From Sphingomonas glacialis (GTDB lineage Bacteria; Pseudomonadota; Alphaproteobacteria; Sphingomonadales; Sphingomonadaceae), in NCBI RefSeq assembly GCF_014653575.1, contig NZ_BNAQ01000008.1, forward strand, positions 1 to 64,000: a stretch of 64,000 nt of DNA. Direction: 5' to 3'. Shown here piece by piece: positions 17,231-25,429 of this stretch (within the stretch, counting starts at the first letter, position 1; each line of letters begins with the position of its first letter). The position numbers were made by a program, and so were the translations under genes. The notes beneath the pieces are model-generated. The model saw only the letters and a list, made by a program, of their open reading frames with translations, did no database searches and was not told the DNA's origin.

Positions 17231-17998
17231 ATGGCGAACGGCAGGTGCGTATTGGTGAGCGGCGCTGAGAGTGGGATTGGCGCGGCGTGCGCGATCGCTT
17301 TCGGAGCGCTGGGCGACAAAGTGGTGGTGCTATTCCACGATGCCCATAACGACGGAAGCGACACCGTCGCCAAGGTGAAGGCGGCAGGTGGCGAGGCGAT
17401 CGCGGTCCAGTGCAACGTTGGCGACGAAGCATCTGTGGAGGCGGCATTCGCGGAAGCGGAGCAGGCGTTCGGGCTCGTGAGCGTGCTGGTCAACTCTGCT
17501 GGAATCAACATGGCGGGTGTGCCGGTCCGGCAAATGACGATGCCGCAATGGCAGCGCATGCTCGATACTGACCTGACCGGCGCGTTCCTTACCTCGCGCC
17601 GGTTCGTCCGCGACCGGCCCGCAAACATGCCGGGTGCGATCATCCACATATCGTCGATTCACGCCTATGCGGTGCGCGCCGGCGGTGCGGATTATTGCGC
17701 GGCCAAGGGCGGCTTGACCAATCTGATCGAGACGCTCGCGATCGAGGAGGCGCCCAACGGCATCCGCGTGAACGCGATTGAGCCAGGTATGATTCTAACG
17801 CCGATGAACAAGCGCGCGAGTGCCGATCCTGCCTATCGAAAGACGATGGAACAAAACATCCCGATGGATCGGGCGGGAAGGCCTGACGAGGTCGGCGATC
17901 TCGCGGTGTTCCTGGCCTCGGACAAGGCGTCGTACATAACCGGCGCGCGGATCGTGATCGACGGTGGCCTCTCGCTGATGCAGGCACTCGGCGCATGA
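17231..17998 (+). CDS. SDR-family NAD(P)-dependent oxidoreductase
   Basis: A 255-residue classical short-chain dehydrogenase: cofactor loop SGAESGIG (TGxxxGIG type) at residues 9-16, NSAGI, catalytic Ser in HISSIHA, YxxxK as YCAAKGG and the C-terminal YITGARIVIDGGLS. It resembles glucose 1-dehydrogenase or 3-oxoacyl reductase types, which cannot be told apart here. Its stop overlaps the ATG of the GH130-like gene (ATGA), so the two are co-translated and may act on the same carbohydrate. Confidence 0.9.
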   Translation: MANGRCVLVSGAESGIGAACAIAFGALGDKVVVLFHDAHNDGSDTVAKVKAAGGEAIAVQCNVGDEASVEAAFAEAEQAFGLVSVLVNSAGINMAGVPVRQMTMPQWQRMLDTDLTGAFLTSRRFVRDRPANMPGAIIHISSIHAYAVRAGGADYCAAKGGLTNLIETLAIEEAPNGIRVNAIEPGMILTPMNKRASADPAYRKTMEQNIPMDRAGRPDEVGDLAVFLASDKASYITGARIVIDGGLSLMQALGA

Positions 17999-19020
17999 TG
18001 GGGGGCAAGCACGTGGCCCCCTCGTCGGCGGCCGGCGCCACGAACCAGTCTGAAATCGCGCCCGGCGTGCCGATCGTTCGGTCGCGCCTGCCCGCCGACA
18101 GCGTCGCCGGCGATCGCAAGGTTCTGGTCTATCCGTCGTCCAATGCGGTCGATTTCAACGTGCAGGAGTTGCAGGACATCCACCTGATAGGGCCGCCGCT
18201 ACTCATGGCGCGCGACCTCATGAGCCCGTATGTGTGGCTAGAGCCGGACGGCCGCTTCGGCATCATGGTGCGCGCAGTGACGCAGCCCGGCGAGCCGATG
18301 ACCGACACGGGCATCATCTGGGCCGGCTGGAGCGATGACGGCGTGCATTTCGCGATGCTCGACCAGCCCTCGATCGTGCCCGGCGCCGCCGGCGAAAAGG
18401 ATTCGGGCGGGGTCGAAGACCCCACGGTGGTGAAGATGGAGGACGGCAGCTACGTCGTCTATTATACCGGCGTCGAGGCCGATATGGCGCATGGCGAGAT
18501 GTTCTACGCCACCGGGCCAAGTGTCGACAAACTGGTGAAGACCGGCGTTGCGCTCGCTTCCACAAAGTCGCTCGGCAACACCAAGGAAGCGACCGTCGAT
18601 CGTGAGAAGGATGGTTGGTGGAGCCTGTTCTACGAATATGCCGCCGACGAGGCGAGCCGTGTCGGCCTGGCGATCGGCCCCAAGGTGGATGGGCCATGGG
18701 ACGAGCAGCCGACGCCGTTCATGCCGCGCGAGGATGGGTGGGACAATTGGCACCTTTCGACCGGTCCGATGCTGCTCGATGATCCCGAGATGCCGGTGAT
18801 GTTCTACAACGGCGCGACCCAAGACGCGCGCTGGCGGATCGGCTGGGTGGCATTCGACCGCAAGCTGACGCGCGTGATCGACCGCTGCATCGAGCCGTTG
18901 ATTACCCCGCCGCCGGTACCCGACCGGACGGCGAGCGACATCGCTTTCGCCGCCTCGGTCACAAGTCGAGACGGCCGGCAGGAAGTCGGTCGCCAAACGT
19001 GTCAAGGTGGCCCGCATTGA
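17995..19020 (+). CDS. GH130-like glycosidase/phosphorylase, 3' end replaced
   Basis: A 341-residue product with the five-bladed beta-propeller pattern of GH130: DLMSPYVWLEPDGRFGIMVR, SGGVEDPTVVKMEDGSYVVYYTGV (EDP with the catalytic Asp), DNWHLSTGPMLL and FYNGATQDARWRIGWVAFD. GH130 enzymes hydrolyse or phosphorolyse beta-mannosides. Family resemblance holds through SDIAFAASV at about 18958 and then stops. The last 21 residues are antisense to the end of the PEP carboxykinase gene. The C-terminal part of the propeller is therefore probably lost at a rearrangement breakpoint, and activity is doubtful. Confidence 0.75.
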   Translation: MMGGKHVAPSSAAGATNQSEIAPGVPIVRSRLPADSVAGDRKVLVYPSSNAVDFNVQELQDIHLIGPPLLMARDLMSPYVWLEPDGRFGIMVRAVTQPGEPMTDTGIIWAGWSDDGVHFAMLDQPSIVPGAAGEKDSGGVEDPTVVKMEDGSYVVYYTGVEADMAHGEMFYATGPSVDKLVKTGVALASTKSLGNTKEATVDREKDGWWSLFYEYAADEASRVGLAIGPKVDGPWDEQPTPFMPREDGWDNWHLSTGPMLLDDPEMPVMFYNGATQDARWRIGWVAFDRKLTRVIDRCIEPLITPPPVPDRTASDIAFAASVTSRDGRQEVGRQTCQGGPH

Positions 19021-20773
19021 GCGCCGCTTCCTTGCTCCAGACCGCAGGATCAACGGACAGGAGCTCGGCGAGAGAGCCTGCACCGATCGCTAGCCCGTCA
19101 ACGTCAAGATCATCCTGAGCCGGTACGTGACCGATCGGCGTTTCTACGGCTGTCGCCTGTCCATTCAGGCGCTCGGTAATCCACTTGAGCGCGCGAACAT
19201 TGTCGCCGAAGCCTGGCCAAAGGAAGTCTCCTTTGGCGCCCTTGCGAAACCAGTTTACGAGATAGATGCGCGGCAAATGGCGTGGGTCGGAGTCGCTCGC
19301 GGCGCCTACGCGCAGCCAATGCTCGAAATAATCGACCATATTGTATCCGCAAAACGGTAACATCGCGAACGGGTCCCGTCGGAGCGTTCCGACCGCGTTT
19401 TCGGCGGCAGCGGTTCCCTCGGACGACAGATTGGCCGCCAGATAGACACCGTGCTCCCAATCAAAGGCTTCGGTAACGAGCGGGACAGCTGCTGCACGAC
19501 GCCCCCCGAACAAGATCGCGGATATAGGCACGCCAGCAGGATCGTCCCACTCCGTCGCGATCACGGGACATTGATCGGCGGCGACGGTGAAACGCGCATT
19601 CGGGTGCGCTGCGGGCGTGCCGCTTGTGGGGGACCATTCGCGCCCCTGCCAATCCAGCAAGCCTTCGGGCGGTGTTTCTGTCAGGCCTTCCCACCATACG
19701 TCCCCCTCCGCCGTCAGCGCCGTATTGGTGTAGATGACCGACGACGAGAGCGTTTCGACCGCGTTGCGATTGGTCTTCGGCCCCGTTCCAGGTGCCACGC
19801 CGAAAAAGCCGGCTTCCGGATTGATCGCGTATAAGCGCCCGTCCTGATCGAAGCGCATCCATGCGATATCGTCGCCGATGGTCTCGGCCTTCCAACCCGG
19901 GATCGTGGGTTGCAGCATCGCCATATTGGTCTTGCCGCAAGCCGATGGAAACGCAGCGGCAATAAAATAGCGCTGCTTGTCCGGCGCCGTGAGCTTGAGG
20001 ATCAGCATATGTTCGGCGAGCCAGCCCTCGTCGCGCGCCAAGACCGAAGCAATTCTCAAAGCGAAGCATTTTTTGCCGAGAAGGGCATTACCGCCATAGC
20101 CTGACCCGTAGGATTGTATCTCGCGGGTTTCTGGATAGTGCACGATCCATTTTTCGTCCGAGCACGGCCAAGGAACATCCGACTGCCCATCGCCAAGCGG
20201 CATGCCCACGCTGTGCATGCAGCGAACGAAGAAGCCTTCGTCGCCGAGCATGTCGAGCGCCGCCGCACCCATGCGGGTCATGAGCCGCATCGACAGAACG
20301 ACATAAGCGCTGTCGGTCAGTTCGACGCCAATCGCGCTTTTGTCCGAGCCGATCGGCCCCATGCAGTAGGGCACGACATACAGCGTCCGTCCGCGCATGC
20401 ATCCGGCGAACAATCCGTTCATGCGTTCGCGCATCTGCGCCGGATCATGCCAATTATTGGTTGGCCCGGCATCGGACTCATTTTCGGAACAGATGAACGT
20501 GCGAGATTCCACGCGCGCGACGTCGCGGGGATCTGACCGGGCGTAGAACGAATCTGGCCGCAGCGCCGCGTTGAGACGAACCAAGGTTCCGGCGGCGACC
20601 AGCGTGTCCGAAAGGCGCTTCCATTCGGCCTCCGAACCATCGCACCACACGACCTCGTCTGGCTGCGCGAGGGCTGCCATCGTCGCGACCCATTCGAGCA
20701 ATGCACGATGTCGCGTCGGGGCGACCGGCGCTGCGCGGACGGCGTCATTGGAATTTTCGTTGGGGCCTAACAT
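18959..20773 (-). CDS. pckG: Phosphoenolpyruvate carboxykinase (GTP), C-terminus shortened
   Basis: A 604-residue GTP-dependent PEPCK, converting oxaloacetate and GTP to PEP. Motifs are FPSACGKTNMAML (P-loop with the reactive Cys), DDIAWMRFDQDGRLYAINPE (metal site), NPNARF-type HPNARFTV and FGGRRAAAVPLV (GTP/PEP site). The start is the ATG at 20773 (MLGPNENSND); the ORF upstream is extra. The end, FGDRLPAGRLDL, appears about 10-15 residues shorter than relatives and lies exactly where the GH130 gene loses homology. It follows the mutase gene by 28 bases, linking propionyl-CoA oxidation to gluconeogenesis. Confidence 0.92.
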   Translation of the reverse strand: MLGPNENSNDAVRAAPVAPTRHRALLEWVATMAALAQPDEVVWCDGSEAEWKRLSDTLVAAGTLVRLNAALRPDSFYARSDPRDVARVESRTFICSENESDAGPTNNWHDPAQMRERMNGLFAGCMRGRTLYVVPYCMGPIGSDKSAIGVELTDSAYVVLSMRLMTRMGAAALDMLGDEGFFVRCMHSVGMPLGDGQSDVPWPCSDEKWIVHYPETREIQSYGSGYGGNALLGKKCFALRIASVLARDEGWLAEHMLILKLTAPDKQRYFIAAAFPSACGKTNMAMLQPTIPGWKAETIGDDIAWMRFDQDGRLYAINPEAGFFGVAPGTGPKTNRNAVETLSSSVIYTNTALTAEGDVWWEGLTETPPEGLLDWQGREWSPTSGTPAAHPNARFTVAADQCPVIATEWDDPAGVPISAILFGGRRAAAVPLVTEAFDWEHGVYLAANLSSEGTAAAENAVGTLRRDPFAMLPFCGYNMVDYFEHWLRVGAASDSDPRHLPRIYLVNWFRKGAKGDFLWPGFGDNVRALKWITERLNGQATAVETPIGHVPAQDDLDVDGLAIGAGSLAELLSVDPAVWSKEAALNAGHLDTFGDRLPAGRLDL

Positions 20774-20801
20774 GGACGCGCTCCGCTCTTGATGTGAACA
20801 A

Positions 20802-22937
20802 TCACTCGACTGTCTCTTCAATGGGGGGCAGGTTGTGCCCAAGAAGGCGCAACACTTCGCCGGCCGCCTCGACCAGATTGGTCCCCGGCCCGAAAATCCC
20901 CTGCACGCCGGCGTCGCGCAGATATTGATAGTCCTGCGCCGGGATCACCCCGCCCGCGATCACCTTGATGTCGCCACGCCCGGCATCGCGCAAATGGCCG
21001 ATCAGCTCGGGGATCAGCGTCTTTTGCCCCGCCGCCAGCGACGACGCGCCGACCACGTCGACATCGCTGTCGATCGCCAGCCTGGCGGCCTCGGACGGCG
21101 TCTGGAACAGCGGCCCCGGCACCACCTCGAAGCCGAGATCGCCGAACGCCGACGAAACGAGGTTCGCGCCGCGGTCATGCCCGTCCTGCCCCATCTTGGC
21201 GACGAGCATGCGCGGCACGCGGCCATTGCGGCGTTCGAGCGCGGCGACGCCGTCCTTCAGCCCGAGCCATTCGCGGTCGAATTCATAGGCGCCGCCATAG
21301 ATGCCCGACACCGGCGTCGGATTGGTGCCGTAGCGCCCGAACACATCTTCCATCGCCGCGGAAATCTCGCCGAGCGTCGCGCGCTGCCGCGCGCACTCGA
21401 CCGCCAGCGCCAGCACGTTCTCGGTGCCGCGCGCGCCTTCGCGCAGTGCGTCGAGCACCGCGCCGCACTTCGCCTCGTCGCGCCCGGCCTTGGACCTGGC
21501 GATCCGCGCGATCTGCGATTCGCGCACCGCGACATTGTCGACGTCGAGAATGTCGATCGGGTCCTGCTCGGCGAGCTTGTACTTGTTGACGCCGACGATC
21601 GTGTCCTCGCCTTTGTCGACCCGCGCGGCGCGGGCGGCGGAGGCTTCCTCGATCATCGCCTTAGGCCAGCCCGCGGCGACCGCCTTGGCCATGCCGCCAT
21701 CAGCCTCGACGCGCTGGATGATCTCCCACGCTTTGTCGACCAGCTCCTCGGTCAGGCTCTCGATATAATAAGAGCCGCCGAGCGGATCGACGACCTTGGT
21801 CATGCCCGTCTCTTCCTGCAGCACGATCTGCGTGTTGCGCGCGATGCGGGCGGAGAAATCGGTCGGCAGCGCGATCGCTTCGTCGAGCGCATTGGTGTGG
21901 AGCGACTGCGTGCCCCCCAGCATCGCCGCCATCGCCTCGACCGTGGTACGGATGACGTTGTTGTACGGATCCTGCTCGGTTAGCGACACGCCCGACGTCT
22001 GGCAATGCGTGCGCAGCATCTTCGAGCGCTCGTCCATGGCGCCAAGATCGGTCATCACGCGGTGCCACAGTTTGCGCGCGGCGCGCAATTTGGCGATCTC
22101 CATGAAAAAGTTCATGCCGATCGCGAAGAAGAACGACAGCCGCCCGGCGAACGCATCGAGATCGAGCCCGGACGCCATCGCCGCCTTGGCATATTCGCGC
22201 CCGTCGGCGATCGTGAAGGCGAGCTCCTGCAGCTGCGTCGCGCCGGCTTCCTGCATGTGATAGCCGGAAATCGAGATGCTGTTGAACTTCGGCATGTTGG
22301 CCGAGGTGTAGCCGATGATGTCCGAGATGATCCGCATACTCGGCTCGGGCGGGTAGATGTAGGTGTTGCGGACCATGAACTCCTTGAGGATGTCATTCTG
22401 GATGGTCCCGTCGAGCAGCGCCTGCGGCACGCCCTGTTCCTCGCCGGCGACGATGAAGAAGGCGAGGATCGGGATCACCGCGCCATTCATCGTCATGCTG
22501 ACCGACATCTTGTCGAGCGGGATGCCGTCGAACAGGATCTTCATGTCGTCGATCGTGTCGATCGCCACGCCGGCCTTGCCGACGTCGCCGGTGACGCGCG
22601 GATGGTCGCTGTCATAGCCCCGATGCGTCGCCAGATCGAACGCGACCGACAGGCCCTTCTGCCCGGCGGCGAGGTTGCGGCGGTAGAAGGCGTTCGAGGC
22701 TTCGGCAGTCGAGAAGCCGGCATATTGCCGGATCGTCCACGGCCGCCCGGCATACATCGAGGCGCGCACGCCGCGCGTGAACGGCGCGAAGCCGGGCAGG
22801 CCGGGGTCGAGGTCGGCCGTGTCTTCGGCGGTATAGAGCGGCTTGACCGCGATGCCCTCGGGCGTCGGCCAGGTCAGGTCCTTGCCCTTGACCTCCTTCG
22901 CGGCGGCGGCGTTCCAGTCGTTCAGCGAAGCCATCAC
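20802..22937 (-). CDS. scpA: Methylmalonyl-CoA mutase, single-chain
   Basis: A 711-residue adenosylcobalamin enzyme isomerising (R)-methylmalonyl-CoA to succinyl-CoA. The N-terminal TIM-barrel has TRGVRASMYAGRPWTIRQYAGFSTAEASN and the C-terminal B12 domain has KMGQDGHDRG (DxHxxG, the cobalt-binding His) and DVVGASSLAAG. The length matches the homodimeric type with both domains in one chain. The ATG overlaps the stop of the enoyl-CoA hydratase gene by 4 bases. It is part of the leftward pccB-ech-scpA-pckG operon. Confidence 0.95.
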   Translation of the reverse strand: MMASLNDWNAAAAKEVKGKDLTWPTPEGIAVKPLYTAEDTADLDPGLPGFAPFTRGVRASMYAGRPWTIRQYAGFSTAEASNAFYRRNLAAGQKGLSVAFDLATHRGYDSDHPRVTGDVGKAGVAIDTIDDMKILFDGIPLDKMSVSMTMNGAVIPILAFFIVAGEEQGVPQALLDGTIQNDILKEFMVRNTYIYPPEPSMRIISDIIGYTSANMPKFNSISISGYHMQEAGATQLQELAFTIADGREYAKAAMASGLDLDAFAGRLSFFFAIGMNFFMEIAKLRAARKLWHRVMTDLGAMDERSKMLRTHCQTSGVSLTEQDPYNNVIRTTVEAMAAMLGGTQSLHTNALDEAIALPTDFSARIARNTQIVLQEETGMTKVVDPLGGSYYIESLTEELVDKAWEIIQRVEADGGMAKAVAAGWPKAMIEEASAARAARVDKGEDTIVGVNKYKLAEQDPIDILDVDNVAVRESQIARIARSKAGRDEAKCGAVLDALREGARGTENVLALAVECARQRATLGEISAAMEDVFGRYGTNPTPVSGIYGGAYEFDREWLGLKDGVAALERRNGRVPRMLVAKMGQDGHDRGANLVSSAFGDLGFEVVPGPLFQTPSEAARLAIDSDVDVVGASSLAAGQKTLIPELIGHLRDAGRGDIKVIAGGVIPAQDYQYLRDAGVQGIFGPGTNLVEAAGEVLRLLGHNLPPIEETVE

Positions 22938-23707
22938 TTACCCACAAATTTCGCGGACCGTTTTTCGGCAATCGCCGCCACGCCCTCGGCAAAATCCGCC
23001 GTCGCGCCCGCCTGTCGTTGGTCCGCGGCTTCTCTCCGGAGCACCTCTGCCAGCGGCAGCGTCAACGCTTGGCCAACCGCGCGGCGGATCATGCCCATCG
23101 CCTGGGTTGGTCCGCGGGCCAATCGCTGCGCGAGCCCAACCGCGTCGCTCAACAGGTCCGCATCGTCGACCGCGCTGTAGATCATGCCCCAGGCTTCGGC
23201 CTTCCCGGCTGAAACGCGCTCGCCGAGCAGCATCATTTCGAGCGCCTTGGCACGTCCGGCATTTCTGGCCACCAACCACGTGCCGCCGAAATCCGGCACC
23301 AGTCCGATGTTGACGAACGCGAGCAGAAAATAGCTCGAGCGCGCCGCAATCACGAAATCCCCCATCAGCGCCAGCGAGCATCCGGCGCCGGCCGCCACGC
23401 CGTTGACCGCGGTCACCAGCGGGATCGGCAATGCCGCGATCTTCATCGCAACCGGATTGTAATGCGCCTCGAGCAGCAGGCCGAGGTCATCGGGAAGGCT
23501 CACACCGAGATCGGCGCCGGAGCAGAATGCCCTCCCCTCACCCGTCAGGAGTATCGCGCGCGCGCCCTCCGCCACGGCGCGATCGAGAGCGTGTCCCAAT
23601 TCGCCCAGCATCTCGGCCGTGATCGCGTTCAGCCGATCGGGGCGCGCAAGCGTGATGCGCGCGACCCGTTCCGCCACCGCGTAGTGGATGGTGTTATAGG
23701 CCGTCAC
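22934..23707 (-). CDS. Enoyl-CoA hydratase/isomerase family protein
   Basis: A 257-residue crotonase-fold protein. LTGEGRAFCSGADLG and VAAGAGCSLALMGDFVIAA (oxyanion-hole loops) and NIGLVPDFGGTWLVAR are present. The active-site pattern resembles PaaG-like isomerases and ordinary hydratases, so the substrate is uncertain. The GTG at 23707 (VTAYNTIHYAV) has GAGGGG upstream; the longer frame has no family character. It lies between pccB and scpA, suggesting a role in feeding propionyl-CoA from branched or odd-chain acyl-CoAs. Confidence 0.9.
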   Translation of the reverse strand: MTAYNTIHYAVAERVARITLARPDRLNAITAEMLGELGHALDRAVAEGARAILLTGEGRAFCSGADLGVSLPDDLGLLLEAHYNPVAMKIAALPIPLVTAVNGVAAGAGCSLALMGDFVIAARSSYFLLAFVNIGLVPDFGGTWLVARNAGRAKALEMMLLGERVSAGKAEAWGMIYSAVDDADLLSDAVGLAQRLARGPTQAMGMIRRAVGQALTLPLAEVLRREAADQRQAGATADFAEGVAAIAEKRSAKFVGK

Positions 23708-23812
23708 GGTCGCCCCTCGCCGGCGCCGCGCCGCGCAGCCTTGACATGGAGCGCGGCGCTGAACGCGCATGCTGGCAGCCTTTCGAGCGTTGCGAGTGAT
23801 CCATGATGTCGC

Positions 23813-25339
23813 TCACAACGGAATGTTGTCGTGCTTCTTCCACGGATTCTCGAGGGCTTTGCCGCGCAACTTGCGCAGGCCGAGCGCGATCCGCCGGCGC
23901 GTCGAATGCGGCTGGATCACCTCGTCGATGAAGCCCTTGCTCGCCGCGACGAACGGGTTGGCGAAGCGTGCCTCATATTGCGCGGTCTGCTCGGCGATCT
24001 CGGCGGGCGAGCGGCCGCGGAAGATGATCTCGACCGCGCCCTTGGCACCCATCACCGCGATCTCGGCGGTCGGCCAGGCATAGTTCAAGTCGCCGCGCAG
24101 ATGCTTCGAGGCCATCACGTCATACGCGCCGCCATAGGCTTTGCGCGTGATCACGGTGATCTTGGGCGCAGTCGCCTCGCCATACGCGAACAGGAGTTTC
24201 GCACCGTGCTTGATGATGCCGTTCAACTCCTGCTGGGTGCCCGGCAGGAAGCCCGGAACGTCGACGAACGTCACGATCGGGATCTCGAACGCGTCGCAGA
24301 AGCGCACGAACCGCGCCGCTTTCTTCGACGAATTGATGTCGAGGCAGCCGGCCAGCACCATCGGCTGGTTGGCGACGAAGCCGACGGTGCGCCCTTCGAT
24401 CCGCCCGAAGCCGACGATGATGTTGCCGGCATGCGTCGGCTGGACCTCGAAGAAATCGCCTTCGTCGACGGTCTTCCGGATCAGCTCGTGCATGTCGTAC
24501 GGCTGGTTGGCGGAGGCCGGCACGAGCTGGTCGAGACTGTCCTCGATCCGGTCCCACGGGTCGGACGACGGCCGCTCGGGTGCCGCCTCGCGGTTCGAGG
24601 CGGGAAGGAAGTCCACGAAGTCGCGGGCCGCGAGCAGCGCCTCGATATCGTTCTCGAAGGCCACGTCCGCGACCCCCGACTTCGTGGTATGCGTCACCGC
24701 TCCACCCAGTTCCTCCTGCGTGACGATCTCGTTGGTAACGGTCTTCACTACATCTGGGCCGGTGACGAACATGTAAGAGCTATCCTCCACCATGAAGATG
24801 AAGTCGGTCATCGCCGGGGAATAGACGGCGCCCCCCGCGCATGGCCCCATGATCAGAGAAATCTGCGGCACGACGCCGCTCGCCAGCACGTTGCGCTGGA
24901 ACACCTCGGCATAGCCGCCGAGCGAGGCGACGCCCTCCTGGATGCGCGCGCCACCGGAGTCATTGATCCCGATCACCGGTGCGCCGACCTTCAGCGCCAT
25001 ATCCATGATCTTGCAGATCTTCTGGGCATGCCGTTCGCTGAGCGAGCCGCCGAACACGGTGAAGTCCTGCGAGAAGACGAACACCAGCCGGCCATTGATG
25101 GTGCCCGAGCCGGTGACGACGCCGTCGCCCGGAATCACCTGGTCCTGCATCCCGAAGTCGACGCAATTGTGCTCGACATACATGTCGAGCTCCTCGAACG
25201 AATGCTCGTCGAGCAGCACGCTCAGACGTTCGCGCGCAGTCAGCTTGCCCTTGGCGTGCTGCGCGGCAATGCGCTTCTCGCCGCCACCCATGCGGGCGGC
25301 GTCGCGTTTGCGGTCGAGTTCGGCGAGGGTTGAGAACAT
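23813..25339 (-). CDS. pccB: Propionyl-CoA carboxylase beta (carboxyltransferase) subunit
   Basis: A 508-residue biotin-dependent carboxyltransferase moving CO2 from carboxybiotin to propionyl-CoA. Motifs include KMDMALKVGAPVIGINDSGGARIQEGV (first oxyanion hole) and the second half VPGFLPGTQQE with ARIVT-type TVITRKAYGGAYDVMASKH. It ends in the typical KKHDNIPL. ATG at 25339. The frame stays open far upstream, antisense through the divergent regulator, which is a high-GC artefact. No pccA (biotin carboxylase) gene lies in the window, so that subunit must be supplied from elsewhere. Confidence 0.95.
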   Translation of the reverse strand: MFSTLAELDRKRDAARMGGGEKRIAAQHAKGKLTARERLSVLLDEHSFEELDMYVEHNCVDFGMQDQVIPGDGVVTGSGTINGRLVFVFSQDFTVFGGSLSERHAQKICKIMDMALKVGAPVIGINDSGGARIQEGVASLGGYAEVFQRNVLASGVVPQISLIMGPCAGGAVYSPAMTDFIFMVEDSSYMFVTGPDVVKTVTNEIVTQEELGGAVTHTTKSGVADVAFENDIEALLAARDFVDFLPASNREAAPERPSSDPWDRIEDSLDQLVPASANQPYDMHELIRKTVDEGDFFEVQPTHAGNIIVGFGRIEGRTVGFVANQPMVLAGCLDINSSKKAARFVRFCDAFEIPIVTFVDVPGFLPGTQQELNGIIKHGAKLLFAYGEATAPKITVITRKAYGGAYDVMASKHLRGDLNYAWPTAEIAVMGAKGAVEIIFRGRSPAEIAEQTAQYEARFANPFVAASKGFIDEVIQPHSTRRRIALGLRKLRGKALENPWKKHDNIPL

Positions 25340-25429
25340 TTGCGCTCCAATCGGACGTCGCTGTCTTGCCGCCGATACCGCGTCATGCAATTGTGGTTTT
25401 GCAAACAGCGTTGCGGATTGTTCACAAGG
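25340..25429. promoter_or_regulatory. Divergent promoter region with TTTGCAAA site
   Basis: The 90-base gap between pccB and its divergent regulator contains the palindrome TTTGCAAA (25398-25405), extended as TTTTGCAAAC. This octamer is the core recognised by PrpR/RamB-type short-chain acyl-CoA regulators in actinobacteria, the same family as the adjacent gene. It is the obvious candidate operator for both genes. A second, looser TTGCGGATTGTT follows at 25411-25422. Confidence 0.6.
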
